This document shows positions 53,015-62,422 of a stretch of DNA of 64,000 nucleotides, one piece after another (the first letter of the stretch is position 1; each line of letters opens with the position of its first letter). Below the pieces are notes generated by a model. The model had not been told where the DNA came from and did not search any database. It worked only from the letters and a program-made list of their open reading frames with translations. Source of the DNA: RYN-230 sp963837335. Its GTDB lineage: Bacteria > Actinomycetota > Actinomycetes > Streptosporangiales > Streptosporangiaceae. The position numbers and the translations under genes are program-made. The DNA lies in contig CAWINS010000063.1 of the NCBI GenBank assembly GCA_963837335.1, positions 1 through 64,000 of the forward strand, read 5' to 3'.

Positions 53015-54747
53015 GGGAGGTCCGCCTCCAGGCGGGTCCCGCAGCCCGGCTCGGAGCTCGATCCGCAGCACACCGCCCACCGACGCCACCCGGTCGGCCA
53101 GGCCGCGCAGCCCGGACCCGCCGTCGGGCCGGGCACCGCCGGCTCCGTCGTCACTGACCTGGACCAGGAGCCGGCCGGGCAGCTGCCGGATCGTTACCTG
53201 GGCGCTGCCCGCCAGCGCATGCTTGGCCACGTTGGCGAGCGCCTCGGACACCACGAAGTAGGCCGTGGCCTCGATCGCGGCCGGGAACCGCCCGGCTGGC
53301 ACCGCGATGATGGTCGTGGCCACCGGCGATCGCTCCACCAGAGCCTGGATGGCCCCGGCCAGCCCGGTCTCGGTCAGGACCGCGGGATGGATGCCCCGGG
53401 CCAGCTCCCGCAGCTCGACCAGGGCCTCTTGCGCCTCTTTGCCGGCCGACTCGATCAGCGCCACGAGCTCGGGGTCCGATCCCGGCCGCCCGGCTGCGGG
53501 CCAGGCCGAGCGCCAGGCTCAGGGTGACCAGCCGCTGCTGCGCGCCGTCATGAAGGTCGCGCTCCAGCCGGCGCCGCTCGGCGTCACCGGCCTGGACGAT
53601 CCGCGCCCGGGAGGCGCGAACCTGCTCCAGCTGGGCCTGCACCTCGGCCTGCAGCCGGGAATGCTCAAGGGCCAGGCCAGCGGCGGTAATGGTGACCTTG
53701 ACCAGGTCCGGCTCGTGCCGCAGTTCCTCATGATGGACGAGCACGGCATCGCCGGCCGGGTCCAAGCGTGGTCAGCATCCGCCCGGCGGGCAGCCGCGCC
53801 GGGTTAACGGACTGCTCGCTGGTGTCCCGGTAGTGGCTCTGGCCCGGCACCCGGAAGGCCAGCTGGAGGGCCGGGTCACCCAGGGCGGCGGCCAGCGCGT
53901 CCCGGAGCTGGCCGGGCGGCGGGCCGGGCTCGAGGTCCACCAGCGCCGCCCGACGGCGCGCCGCGCGCTGTCGCGCCCGCACCATGCCGATCGCGTAGGC
54001 AGCCGGGCGCAGCGATCAGGATCAGCGGGCCGATCCCTTGCGTGATGAGGCTGGAAAGCCCGAGATCGGACGGGGTCTCCAGGATGATGATGTAGGCGCC
54101 GATCGGCAGGGCCACCCAGACCAGCGACGTCATGGCGCGGCGCGCATAGCCGCGGGCCGACCGCCAGTGCCAGGCGATCAGGGCCACGATGGCTGCGGTC
54201 AGGCCGATGCCGACGATCGAGGCGACGGTGCCGACCGCGCTGTACAGCCGGCGCGGAGCCGTGGACCAGGAGCAGGTTCGCCGGGCAGGCGGGACTGCAG
54301 CCGTTGGTGCGGGGGTTCCAGAACAGCATCGCTGCGAGGTTGTTGCCGATATTCCAGGCGTAGTTCGCGGCGACGACCGCGCCGGTCGAGCCGGGATCGC
54401 AGCCGCCCGTAGGGCCAGGCCAGGGCCAGGTGGGCGAGGGACGCCTGGTAGAGGCTCCCGGTCAGCCAGCCGATCGTGAACGGGAGCGGAGCGTGCACGC
54501 GGGTCAGGGCGGGCAGGAACCACGCATATCCGACGATCGTGAACAGCAGGCCGATCCGCTCGCCCGGATGGCGTTGCCAGGCCATCAGGCCCACGACCAG
54601 GTAGGCGAGCAGGACCAGCGTCGGCGTGATCACGTAGATCGGCGGGCCAGGCGGCCCTGGCCAGCTGTTGACGTAGAACGTGACCACGCTGAACACGGTC
54701 GCCGCGACCATGCCGGCGATCAGGGCCGCCCTCAGCCGCGGGCTCAT
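53005..54747 (-). CDS. NarL-type sensor histidine kinase (frameshifted)
   Basis: About 580 residues joined. The N-terminal half has several TM helices (ALIAGMVAATVFSVVTFYV; PTLVLLAYLVVGLMAW; later ALIAWHWRSARGYARRAMTS and VALPIGAYIIILETP). The HisKA_3 phospho-site is in RRRLERDLHDGAQQRLVTL, the N-box in SEALANVAKHALAG and the G-box in VSDDGAGGARPDGGSGLRGL. Frameshifts lie near 54390, 54260, 54010, 53920, 53765, 53500 and 53060. The true C-terminus is GCGTRLEADLPCP, ending at 53005. It senses an unknown signal through its membrane part. Overlaps both neighbouring response regulators. Confidence 0.8.
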
Positions 54748-55127
54748 GGCGGGTCCGCACCGAGGAAGCCGCGCAGTGCGGCCCCGGACAGCTGGTCTTT
54801 CGGCAGGAACCCGGCCGCCGGGCTGGCCGCGATCTGGCCGCCGTAGTCGCTCGCCTCGCGGGTGGACGTCAGCACGATCACCGGCCGGTGCTCCTGGGCC
54901 GCCAGCCGCCTCGCTACCTCGAACCCGTCGAAGTCGGGAAGCTGGATATCCAGCAGCACGAGGCAGGGCCGGATGGCCAGGGCCGCCGGGGTCGCTTCGG
55001 TGCCGCTGGCCGCCTCGGCCACCGTGAACCCCGCCATTTCCAGCAGCATCCTGGCGAAGGCCCGGAAGCCGTCGTGGTCATCCACGACGAGGATGGCTGG
55101 CAGATGCTGGCACCACCCCAGTGTCAC
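54744..55127 (-). CDS. Single-domain response regulator (REC only)
   Basis: 127 residues, receiver domain without output domain: ILVVDDHDGFRAFARMLLEM, phospho-Asp in LVLLDIQLPDFDGFEVARR, Thr in VIVLTSTREASDY and Lys in GFLPKDQLSG. ATG start of the kinase overlaps its stop (ATGA, 54744-54747). It is the first gene of a REC - kinase - NarL operon and may modulate the kinase or act as a phosphate sink. Confidence 0.85.
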   Translation of the reverse strand: MTLGWCQHLPAILVVDDHDGFRAFARMLLEMAGFTVAEAASGTEATPAALAIRPCLVLLDIQLPDFDGFEVARRLAAQEHRPVIVLTSTREASDYGGQIAASPAAGFLPKDQLSGAALRGFLGADPP

Positions 55128-55287
55128 ACCGCGCGGCCCGGCAGGGCCTCAGGGCTAGCCCCGACGCCACAGGGATAGCCCGGCGGCGGACGGGGGCTCG
55201 CCCTGATGACCGCCAGCCCTGGCGTTTCTAGCGTCGGCCTTAGCTGAAGCGCGGACCACCGCGGCGCTCGCGAGGAGAGGAACGCAG

Positions 55288-56311
55288 ATGGACGCAACCG
55301 GGAGGCGGCGGACCGTGGCCCTGCTCGCCGCGATCGTGACCGCGTCCGCGTGGCTGTGACGGCGTGCGGGGGAGGGGGAGCCCCGGCGGTGGGTGCGCCC
55401 CCCGCGTCACGGCAGACCGCGGCAGAACGGGCCGCCACGCTGAGGTGGCTGGCCAAGACGAACCAGATATACACGAGGAATGAGTTCTCCGCTGGCGAGC
55501 CAGGTGACGATGGGTGAGGCGCGAAGCGCCTACCTGGGCCAGGAGAACCAGACCAGGAGCGACCCCGGCCCGGGGGCCGGAAGCCATTGCGGCTCGCCAG
55601 CGTGTCGATCACGGTGCCGTGCCATCATGGCGCGGCAGCCGTCTTCGTCGCCTACGGTGACACCAATGTCTTCACCCTGGGGCAGTCCATGCAGCCGGAG
55701 GCCCTGGTGTTCCAGCGGGCCGGCCTCGCATGGAAGCTCGCCGCGATCGTGAATCAGTCCTCCGGCAGCGGCCATCACGCCTGGCCGGCCCTGTGCCGGG
55801 CCGGAGCCGGGACCGACAGCCCCTGCCGTCCTGGCGCCCGCCGATTACGTGACCACCCTGGCCCGGACGCTGGACCATGCCGCGACCGGCGCGACGGAGA
55901 CCGCCGCCGCGGCGGCACCGTTCGCGGTGAACTCGTTCTTCACGGGGCCGGGCTCGTTCACCGCTCAGTCCGCCACCCAGATCAGGCAGGACCGCGCCGG
56001 CGGGGCGACGCTGGCGGAGAAGTTCGCCCCGGCCGCCGACCCCACGCTGGCCCTGCCGCTGGCAGGCGGACGCGGATACTGGCTGGTCGGTGTCCTGACC
56101 CAGACCGGCAGCTACAGCTCTAACGCCGGCATCCGGAAAGCCGCCTGGCCGGACGGAGCGACCATCGGCACCCAAGCGTCCGGCCCTCGTGCACCAGGGG
56201 ACCGATACCTACATCACCACTTACACGGCTATCGATCCGCTGCGCTCGGCGGGCGGCCGGGTCGTGCTGGACGGCTTCTTCGGCTGGCCCCTGAGCGCCG
56301 TAGCTAGCTAA
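55288..56311 (+). CDS. Putative lipoprotein, function unknown (frameshifted)
   Basis: From ATG 55288 a signal peptide (GRRRTVALLAAIVTASA) leads after one shift to VAVTACGGGGAPAVG, where the Cys is a lipobox cysteine. Further pieces: TLRWLAKTNQIYTRNEFSAG, HGAAAVFVAYGDTNVFTLGQ, TTLARTLDHAATGATETAAA, NSFFTGPGSFTAQSATQIRQ, YWLVGVLTQTGSY and the end VVLDGFFGWPLSAVAS. At least five shifts. It resembles a group of actinobacterial lipoproteins without known role. GAGAGGAA precedes the start. Tail overlaps the GH5 gene by 8 nt. Confidence 0.55.
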
Positions 56312-57398
56312 GGTTCTCGGGCAGGTACCCCAGTTCGACTGACTTGCCCAGGTCCCAGCCGTCGAGGTGGCTGCCGTTGATGAGCAGCTTGTAGCTCCAG
56401 AAGAACCAGCCCGCCGCGCCGTCCCAGGCCGCCAGCTGGGCGTAGGCCAGGCTGCGGTAGAACCCGCGCCGTTGCTCCGGGGTCAGCGCGGCAGCCTGGG
56501 GGGACATCGGCTCGAGACACCACTCGCCGATGATGAGCGGGAACTGCGGCGACATTTCCTGCACGGTCGGGATGAACTTGTCCCGGATGTGGCCGAGGTA
56601 TCCGCCGAGATTCTCGTCCCCGGGTCCGGGCGCGGCGTCCATCAGGTACAGGTGGGTGTCCACGATGATCCGCTCGAACTGGGGGCTGGAGAAGAAACCA
56701 TCCCACTCCCGGATGCGGAACCCGTCGTGGAAGACGATGGTGACGTCTTGCGACTGAGCCCGGATTTTCCGGTACGCCCTCAGGTAGAAGTCCTTCAGGA
56801 AGCCGGTCGGGACGGGCTCAGATCCTCGCGCGTATTCGGGGTCGCGGGGTGGGTAGCGATGGGGCAGGTCGATGGCGTCCCACAGTTCCTGGGAGATCGG
56901 CTCGTTCAGGACCTCGATGCCCCAGAGCGCCGTCCGGCCCCGGTACCGGATGGTGAGCCGCTCAAGCACGGTCAGCACGAACTCGACGTGCGCCGGGTTC
57001 TTGTGCCACTTGCAGACACCGCAGATGCCGCCGTTGTCGAACCCGTTCTGCCCGTCCGGCACCGTGTGCAGGTCGATGAGGATCTTGATCTCGTACTTCT
57101 CCGCCCAGTCGAAGGCCCGGTCCAGGTACTCGGCGCAGCCGACGTAGGGCGGATAGTCCCCGAAGATGAAGAACGGCACCGGAATCCTGACCGCGTCGAT
57201 GTGACGATTCGCGAGGTAGGCGAAGTCTCGCTCGGTGACGTAGGAGTCGCGGTGTACCCTGAGCCGCTCGCGCTTGGCCACGTCCTCGAGGTCGGAGCAC
57301 AGCTGGGTTTCGTCCTCGGCCTCCGTGCCCGCGAACAAGTCCGGGCTCATCCACTTTTCCAGGACCAGCCAGTTGCCGAGGTTGACGCCTTTGATCAT
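56304..57398 (-). CDS. Glycoside hydrolase family 5 protein, exo-1,3-beta-glucanase-like
   Basis: 364 residues, intact. KGVNLGNWLVLEKWMSP is the typical start of GH5 exo-beta-1,3-glucanases; VRIPVPFFIFGDYPPY, LIDLHTVPDGQNGFDNGG, the acid/base Glu in LWGIEVLNEPIS and the nucleophile Glu in PLIIGEWCLEPM follow. No signal peptide, so it acts in the cytoplasm or leaves by another route. It hydrolyses or transfers beta-glucosides. Divergent from the FAD oxidoreductase across 89 nt. Confidence 0.85.
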   Translation of the reverse strand: MIKGVNLGNWLVLEKWMSPDLFAGTEAEDETQLCSDLEDVAKRERLRVHRDSYVTERDFAYLANRHIDAVRIPVPFFIFGDYPPYVGCAEYLDRAFDWAEKYEIKILIDLHTVPDGQNGFDNGGICGVCKWHKNPAHVEFVLTVLERLTIRYRGRTALWGIEVLNEPISQELWDAIDLPHRYPPRDPEYARGSEPVPTGFLKDFYLRAYRKIRAQSQDVTIVFHDGFRIREWDGFFSSPQFERIIVDTHLYLMDAAPGPGDENLGGYLGHIRDKFIPTVQEMSPQFPLIIGEWCLEPMSPQAAALTPEQRRGFYRSLAYAQLAAWDGAAGWFFWSYKLLINGSHLDGWDLGKSVELGYLPENLS

Positions 57399-57487
57399 GA
57401 GGTCCTTCCTCCACGCGATTTGCCTGCCTGCGCGCCGGGTACCGGGGCACGGGTTTCCATCCGCCCCGCAGCGGGCAGGCGCGGTAC

Positions 57488-58748
57488 ATGAGCCAGGCGG
57501 CCGGCGGGACCGGAATCGTGATCGTAGGCGGCGCCCTGGCTGGGGGCAACGCCGCCGTAACCCTGCGCGAGGAGGGCTACCGGGACCGGGTCACCCTGAT
57601 CGGCCGGGAGCCGGGCGTCCCCTTTGGCCGGCCCCCGCTCTCCAAGACGTACCTGCGGTCGGAGGAAGATCTCACGGGCTGGTACGTGCAGGCCGGCCGG
57701 CTGGTATGAGGAGCACGACGTGGACCGCCTGGTGGGGTCCACGGTGGCGGCCATCGATACCGCCGCGCATACCGTGCGGCTCAGCTCGGGCCAGGAGCTG
57801 GCGTACCAGAAGGTCCTGATCGCCACGGGCGGGCAGAACCGGACGCTCGGGCTTCCCGGAGCCGGCCTGCCTGGCCTGCACTATCTGCGGACGGTCGCTG
57901 ACTGTGAGGCGATCAAGGCCGAAGCCGTGGCGGGCCGGCGCGCGGTAATAGTGGGCATGAGCTTCATCGGCTCTGAGGTGGCGGCCTCGCTGACGCAGCT
58001 CGGGGTGCACGTGACCACCATCTTCCCCGGCCGATTCCCCCTTGAGCGGGTCCTCGGCGGGGAAATCGGCGCGCTATTCGGCGATATCCACCGCGCGAAC
58101 GGCGTCGAGCTGCTCGCCGGGGAGCAGGTGGCCACGTTCGAGGGGACCGAGCGGCTGGAGGCGGTCACCACCGCCAGCGGGATTCGCGTCCCGTGCGACT
58201 TCGCCGTGGCCGGGGTCGGGATTGAGCCCGTGGTCCCGGCTATTGCGGGGCAGCCGGTCGCCCAGGACAACGGGGTTCTGGTCGACGAATTGTGCCGGGC
58301 CAGCGCCGCCGACGTCTACGCGGCCGGCGATGTCGCGAACATTCTTCACCCGCTCTTCGGCCGGGTCCGGGTCGAGCACTACAACAACGCTGAGAAACAG
58401 GGCGCCGCGGCGGCGAGATCGATGCTGGGCTCGGCTGATCCTTATGACTACATCTACAGCTTCTGGTCAGATCAGTACGACCACAAGCTCGAGTACGTCG
58501 GCTACGTCTCGAAGTGGGATGAGTTCGTGGTCCGGGGGAGCCTGCAGGAAGGCAAGCTGGTCGGGTTCTACCTCGTCAACGGCGTGGTGCGGGCCGCGGT
58601 CGGGCTCGACCGCGGCGGTGACCCCGAACTGGACCGCGAGTCGGAGATGGCCGCGGCTTCGCGCCTGGTGGCCGACCGGGCCCAGCCTGCTGCCGGACTG
58701 CTCGCTGACGAGCAGGTGGACCTGTGGTCGCTGGGGAAAGAGGCATAA
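57488..58748 (+). CDS. FAD-dependent NAD(P)H oxidoreductase, ferredoxin reductase-like (frameshifted)
   Basis: About 419 residues. FAD Rossmann loop IVIVGGALAGGNAAVTLREE, PLSKTYLRSEEDLTGWYVQA, then after a shift near 57698: VLIATGGQNRTLGLPGAGLP, the NAD loop AVIVGMSFIGSEVAASLTQL, and VDELCRASAADVYAAGDVAN, which binds the FAD ribityl/pyrophosphate. A reductase C-terminal domain ends it. It normally passes electrons from NADH to a ferredoxin or rubredoxin serving an oxygenase; no partner is next to it. Confidence 0.8.
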
Positions 58749-58772
58749 GTCCCGCCCGGGCGCCGAACCCAT

Positions 58773-59501
58773 CTAGGCGTTAGAGAAGAGAGGGATGTTC
58801 GCGCCGCTGGCCGGAGCCAGCGGGCTATCGAGCAGCGCGAGGATCAGTCCGGCGACATCGCCGGGAGTCAGGCCCGGGCGAAGTTCGGGATTGGCCCGGC
58901 GCAGCATCTGGGTATCGACCGCTCCCGGGCTCACGCAGATGGCGCTGATGCCGTGCGGTCTGCCTTCTACGGCGATCGCCTCGGTCAGGCCGATGACCCC
59001 GTACTTGGAGACGTTGTAGGCGCTCAGCCCCGGGAACTTCTCGGTGGCGTAGATGCCCGACAGCGAGGCGATGTTGACGATCCGTCCCTCGCCTGCGGCG
59101 CTCATGGCGGTGAAGGCCGCGCGGCAGCACAGGAACGAGCCGGTCAGGTTGACCCCCAGCGTCTCTGCCCAGATGTCCCACGTGGTCTCGGCGAAGGGCG
59201 CGGACGTCAGCACCCCGGCCGCGCAGACCAGGGCGGTAAGACGGCCGTCCTGCGCGGCGGCGGCGGCGAACAGCCGCTCGACCTCTTCGATCTTGCTGAC
59301 ATCGGTGGGTACGGCGGTGGCCCGGCCGCCGTCCGCCTGGATGCCGCGGGCGACGCCGGCCAGGGCATCGCGGTCACGGGCCGCGAGAACGACATGCGCC
59401 CCGGCCCCCGCCAGGGCCCCGGCCGTGGCCGCCCCGATGCCCCGGCTGGCCCCGGTGACCACCGCGACCCGTCCCGCCAGCCAGTGCCCGGCGTCAGTCA
59501 T
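58773..59501 (-). CDS. SDR-family oxidoreductase
   Basis: 242 residues from ATG 59501. Nucleotide loop VTGASRGIGAATAGALAGAG, catalytic Ser in VNIASLSGIYA, and YxxxK in LSAYNVSKYGVIGL, all intact. The NNAG motif is varied to VCAAGV. The start lies inside the glycosyltransferase 3' end (8-nt overlap), so the gene is the last of a four-gene coupled operon: QueD-like, methyltransferase, GT4, SDR. It may reduce or epimerise a sugar or a pterin side chain. Confidence 0.85.
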   Translation of the reverse strand: MTDAGHWLAGRVAVVTGASRGIGAATAGALAGAGAHVVLAARDRDALAGVARGIQADGGRATAVPTDVSKIEEVERLFAAAAAQDGRLTALVCAAGVLTSAPFAETTWDIWAETLGVNLTGSFLCCRAAFTAMSAAGEGRIVNIASLSGIYATEKFPGLSAYNVSKYGVIGLTEAIAVEGRPHGISAICVSPGAVDTQMLRRANPELRPGLTPGDVAGLILALLDSPLAPASGANIPLFSNA

Positions 59502-60604
59502 GGACTGTCCCACCGACGGCCGGGCGGATGACCCGCCGGTAGAGCTGCTCGTGAGCATCCAGGCTCCGTTCCAGGTCGAGATGCTTTTCGGCGTGATCCC
59601 GGCAGGCCGGGCGGGAGATCTGGGCCGTCTTCCGGACGCTGGCTGCGGCCCCTTGGATGTCGTCCGGCGCGACCAGGAAGCCGGTCACGCCATCCACGAT
59701 TATCTCGGCGAGCCCGCCGCGCCTGAAGGCGACGACGGGAGTCCCGCACGCCTGGGCGTCGGCGGCCGCCATGCCGAAGGGCTCGTCCCAGCGGGCCGGG
59801 CAGACCACGACCGCCGCGCGGGCCATGGCCGCCCACATCGATGCGCGGGGGATTCCGTGATGCACCGCTACCCCGGGCAGGTCCCCCCGGGGGGCGATCT
59901 GGTCGCGCGCGTACCCGGCGTCGTACACGTCGCCGTACACGTCGATCCGGGCGCCGGCCGCCTGGGCGATGTCGATCGCCTCGGCGGCCCCCTTCTCCGG
60001 ACTTCAGCCGGCCCGCGAAGACAACGCCGTTCCCGGCCGTATCCGACCAGGGGACCGAACGCGTCGGCACATACGGCGGCAGGATCGCGTCGACCCGGGC
60101 GACCGTGCGCCAGATGCTCGCCTGGAACGCGGACACGCAGGCCACAGCGGGAGCCTGACCGCCCCGGGCGGCCTGGCGGAGCGCGGCCTGGCCCAGCGCG
60201 GCCGCGATCGCCGCGTCCGGTGGCAGGTGGAGCGTGTGCACCACCGGCGTGCCCAGCTCTGCGGCCAGGGTGATCGCGGGCGCGTCGAAGGCGTGATTGT
60301 GGATCAGGTCGTACCGGTTCGCCCGCGCCGCGGTGTAGGCGCGGGCAAAGGCCGGCCCGGCCGGGGCCGGGTCGCGGTCCGCTGAGCCGCCGGCCCGGTA
60401 CAGGGTGGCCGCCAGGGATCCCGGATCGACCCCGGTGTCAATGACCGTGACCCCCGGTATCTGTGAGCCGGTGGCCGCGTACACGTGGACCTCATGACCC
60501 CGGCCGGCCAGGCCGCGCGCAAGATCGGACACGAAGGCCTGCGAGCCTCCCCCCTGCGGCTCGCGGATGGCCGACACCAGCGGCGCCATGATCGCGACCT
60601 TCAC
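59494..60604 (-). CDS. Family 4 glycosyltransferase (frameshifted)
   Basis: GT-B fold, about 370 residues joined. GTG start 60604 overlaps the methyltransferase stop. N-terminal KVAIMAPLVSAIREPQGGGS, then FVSDLARGLAGRGHEVHVYA. After a shift near 59995, YGDVYDAGYARDQIA, then the donor-binding EPFGMAAADAQACGTPVVAF and RRGGLAEIIVDGVTGFLVAP, typical of GT4 enzymes. It transfers a sugar from a nucleotide donor; with a QueD-like neighbour the acceptor may be a pterin (inference). Confidence 0.8.
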
Positions 60605-61386
60605 CCGGTGATCACCTTGAAGGCGAGGTCACGCGGCGGATTGATGCCCAGCACCTCGTAGGGGACTCGCCGGCTGCCGCTGCGGCGCACCTGGGAGACC
60701 GCATGGGGATAGAAGATCCCGGCCAGCTCCACCGCCTCGCGGTGGCTCGCGAACTCCACCGCCATCGGTCCGGGGAAGGTTTCGTACTGGTAATCGCGGG
60801 CCTCGAGCCAGCTGATGTTGTTCGGCCAGATGATGGCGACACAGCCACCGGGCCGGCACGCCCGCTCCATCTCGGCCAGGCCTGCGTCGCCGCCATGGCC
60901 GGGCGCGGGGGTGAGGACGGAGCACGCGACGACCAGATCGGCGAAGCCGCTCGGGACGGGCAGGTCGTCGAAAAACCCGGGCGCCACCCTCGCGCGGTAC
61001 CCCTGGCTGGCCTGGGCCAGCTTCCGCTCGAGTATCTGGCGCAGCCCGGCCGCGGGCTCGATGGCCACCACCTCGCGGCCCCGGTTGATGAGGTCTAGCG
61101 TCAGCCGCCCGGAGCCGGCGCCGACTTCGACAATCCGGTCCGCGGAGCGCGGCAGCCACTCCGCTATCCCGGGATGGAGCCGCTCCGCGGTGGCCATCCG
61201 CTCGTAAAGCTCCGGCTCGATCCGGTACAGCAGTTCCCAGGCCAAGGTCAGGTCGGCGCGCGGATCGCAGCTCTCGTCCGGGGCAAAGCGCCGCGCCTCG
61301 TCGCGGGTGAGTACCGTGAGGTCCGCAGCCGTGTAGCGAATGCTCAGCTCCCGGCCCCGGCGGGCCGGGTCCTCAGAGGTGATCAC
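60601..61386 (-). CDS. Class I SAM-dependent methyltransferase
   Basis: 261 residues from GTG 61386. SAM motif I reads IVEVGAGSGRLTLDLINRG, motif II region EVVAIEPAAGLRQILERKL, and then FADLVVACSVLTPAPGHGGD and GGCVAIIWPNNISWLEARDY. Small-molecule methyltransferase of the UbiE-like group. It overlaps the QueD-like gene by 14 nt and the GT4 gene by 4 nt, so all three are translated together. Substrate unknown. Confidence 0.8.
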   Translation of the reverse strand: MITSEDPARRGRELSIRYTAADLTVLTRDEARRFAPDESCDPRADLTLAWELLYRIEPELYERMATAERLHPGIAEWLPRSADRIVEVGAGSGRLTLDLINRGREVVAIEPAAGLRQILERKLAQASQGYRARVAPGFFDDLPVPSGFADLVVACSVLTPAPGHGGDAGLAEMERACRPGGCVAIIWPNNISWLEARDYQYETFPGPMAVEFASHREAVELAGIFYPHAVSQVRRSGSRRVPYEVLGINPPRDLAFKVITG

Positions 61387-61792
61387 CGACCTCGGCCCAG
61401 TTCTTGTCGGTCTCGCAGACCCGGACCGACCGCAGGAAACCCTCGGGAAGCTCACGCTGAAGCCTTTCCCAGAAGGTCACCGCGAGATTTTCCGCCGTCG
61501 GGATGAGTCCTTCCAGCCACGGAACGTCGGTGTTCAGATTGCGGTGGTCAACGTGCTGGATGATCTGCTGGTATATGACCTCTGAGAGCCGCTTCAGGTC
61601 CAGGACATAGCCGCTGGCGTCGTCGATCTTTCCGGCCACCACGACATCCAGTGCGTAATTGTGGCCATGCAGGTTGACGCATTTCCCGAACAGGCGCCGG
61701 TTCTCGTCCTCGGATAGGCGCGGATTACGGAGCTGGTGCGCGGCGTTGAACGTCTCGCGCCGGCTTACCAGCACGGTCGCCGGGCTGGTCAT
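61373..61792 (-). CDS. 6-carboxytetrahydropterin synthase / PTPS-family protein (QueD-like)
   Basis: 139 residues from ATG 61792. Zn-binding His in FNAAHQLRNPRLSEDE and in FGKCVNLHGHNYALDVVV, where the Cys is the catalytic residue; VDHRNLNTDVPWLEG holds the Asp-His pair; PTAENLAVTFWERL and VCETDKNWAEV with the pterin-binding Glu follow. It converts dihydroneopterin triphosphate to a tetrahydropterin. No other queuosine genes (queC, queE, queF) are nearby; the methyltransferase, GT4 and SDR downstream point to a dedicated pterin-modifying pathway. Confidence 0.85.
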   Translation of the reverse strand: MTSPATVLVSRRETFNAAHQLRNPRLSEDENRRLFGKCVNLHGHNYALDVVVAGKIDDASGYVLDLKRLSEVIYQQIIQHVDHRNLNTDVPWLEGLIPTAENLAVTFWERLQRELPEGFLRSVRVCETDKNWAEVGDHL

Positions 61793-61984
61793 GACTCTGG
61801 GTGGCAGTGACGGCATCCACGTCCATGACGGCCGTGATCAGCCATGTCAGCTCCTCCAGGCTCCCCGTAGCGGCCCCCACCAGGACGGCCCGACCTGCGA
61901 ACTGAAAGTTTACAACGCAGCCCCGATCCTGCGCCCTGCCCGCGCCCTCCGGGGTGTCGGCGGGGCGGCCACGAGAGAAGGACC

Positions 61985-62399
61985 ATGACCACGACACTGA
62001 TCACCGGCTCGAATAAGGGACTTGGCTACGAGGCGGCCCGCCAGCTGATTGCGGCAGGTCACACGGTCTACGCCGGAGCCCGGGATGCTGACCGCGGCCG
62101 GCCGCCGAGCGGCTGGGCGCCCGGTTTATCCACCTCGATGTGACCGACGACGCCTCCGTCGCGGCGGCGGCCAAGGCGATCGAGGCCGGACGGCGGGCTG
62201 GACGTCCTGATCAACAACGCGGGCATCGAGGGCCGCACCCCGGACAACATCGTCATCGGCGTCAGCGGACGAGACCGCCGGGCACATGCAGGCCTTGTTC
62301 GACAGGAACGTGTCCGAGATCATCGTCCGGATGGCCCAGACCGGCCCAGACGGCCCCACCGGGGGGTACTTCGATATCAATGGCCCGGTGGCCTGGTAG
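61985..62399 (+). pseudogene. SDR-family gene with internal deletion
   Basis: TTTLITGSNKGLGYEAARQL begins from ATG 61985, then HTVYAGARD, RFIHLDVTDDASVAAAAKAI and DVLINNAGIEGRTP (after shifts near 62095 and 62190), GHMQALFDRNV and directly SEIIVRMAQTGPDGPTGGYF and GPVAW. The usual middle, about 100 residues with the catalytic Ser and YxxxK, is missing, so it cannot work as a dehydrogenase. The gene is normally about 240 residues. Divergent from the QueD-like gene. Confidence 0.65.
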
Positions 62400-62422
62400 C
62401 CCGGCAGGCGCATCGCGCGGTC

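Noticed and set aside
52343..53464. Apparent 373-codon fusion of kinase ATPase domain and NarL regulator
   Set aside because: The alternative frame gives a normal kinase C-terminus (GCGTRLEADLPCP, stop) and the regulator has its own GTG start; the fusion results from a one-base shift near 53060.
56367..57491. Plus-strand frame of 374 codons opposite GH5
   Set aside because: Antisense to an intact GH5 gene with both catalytic glutamates; Val/Arg/Asp-rich with no domain.
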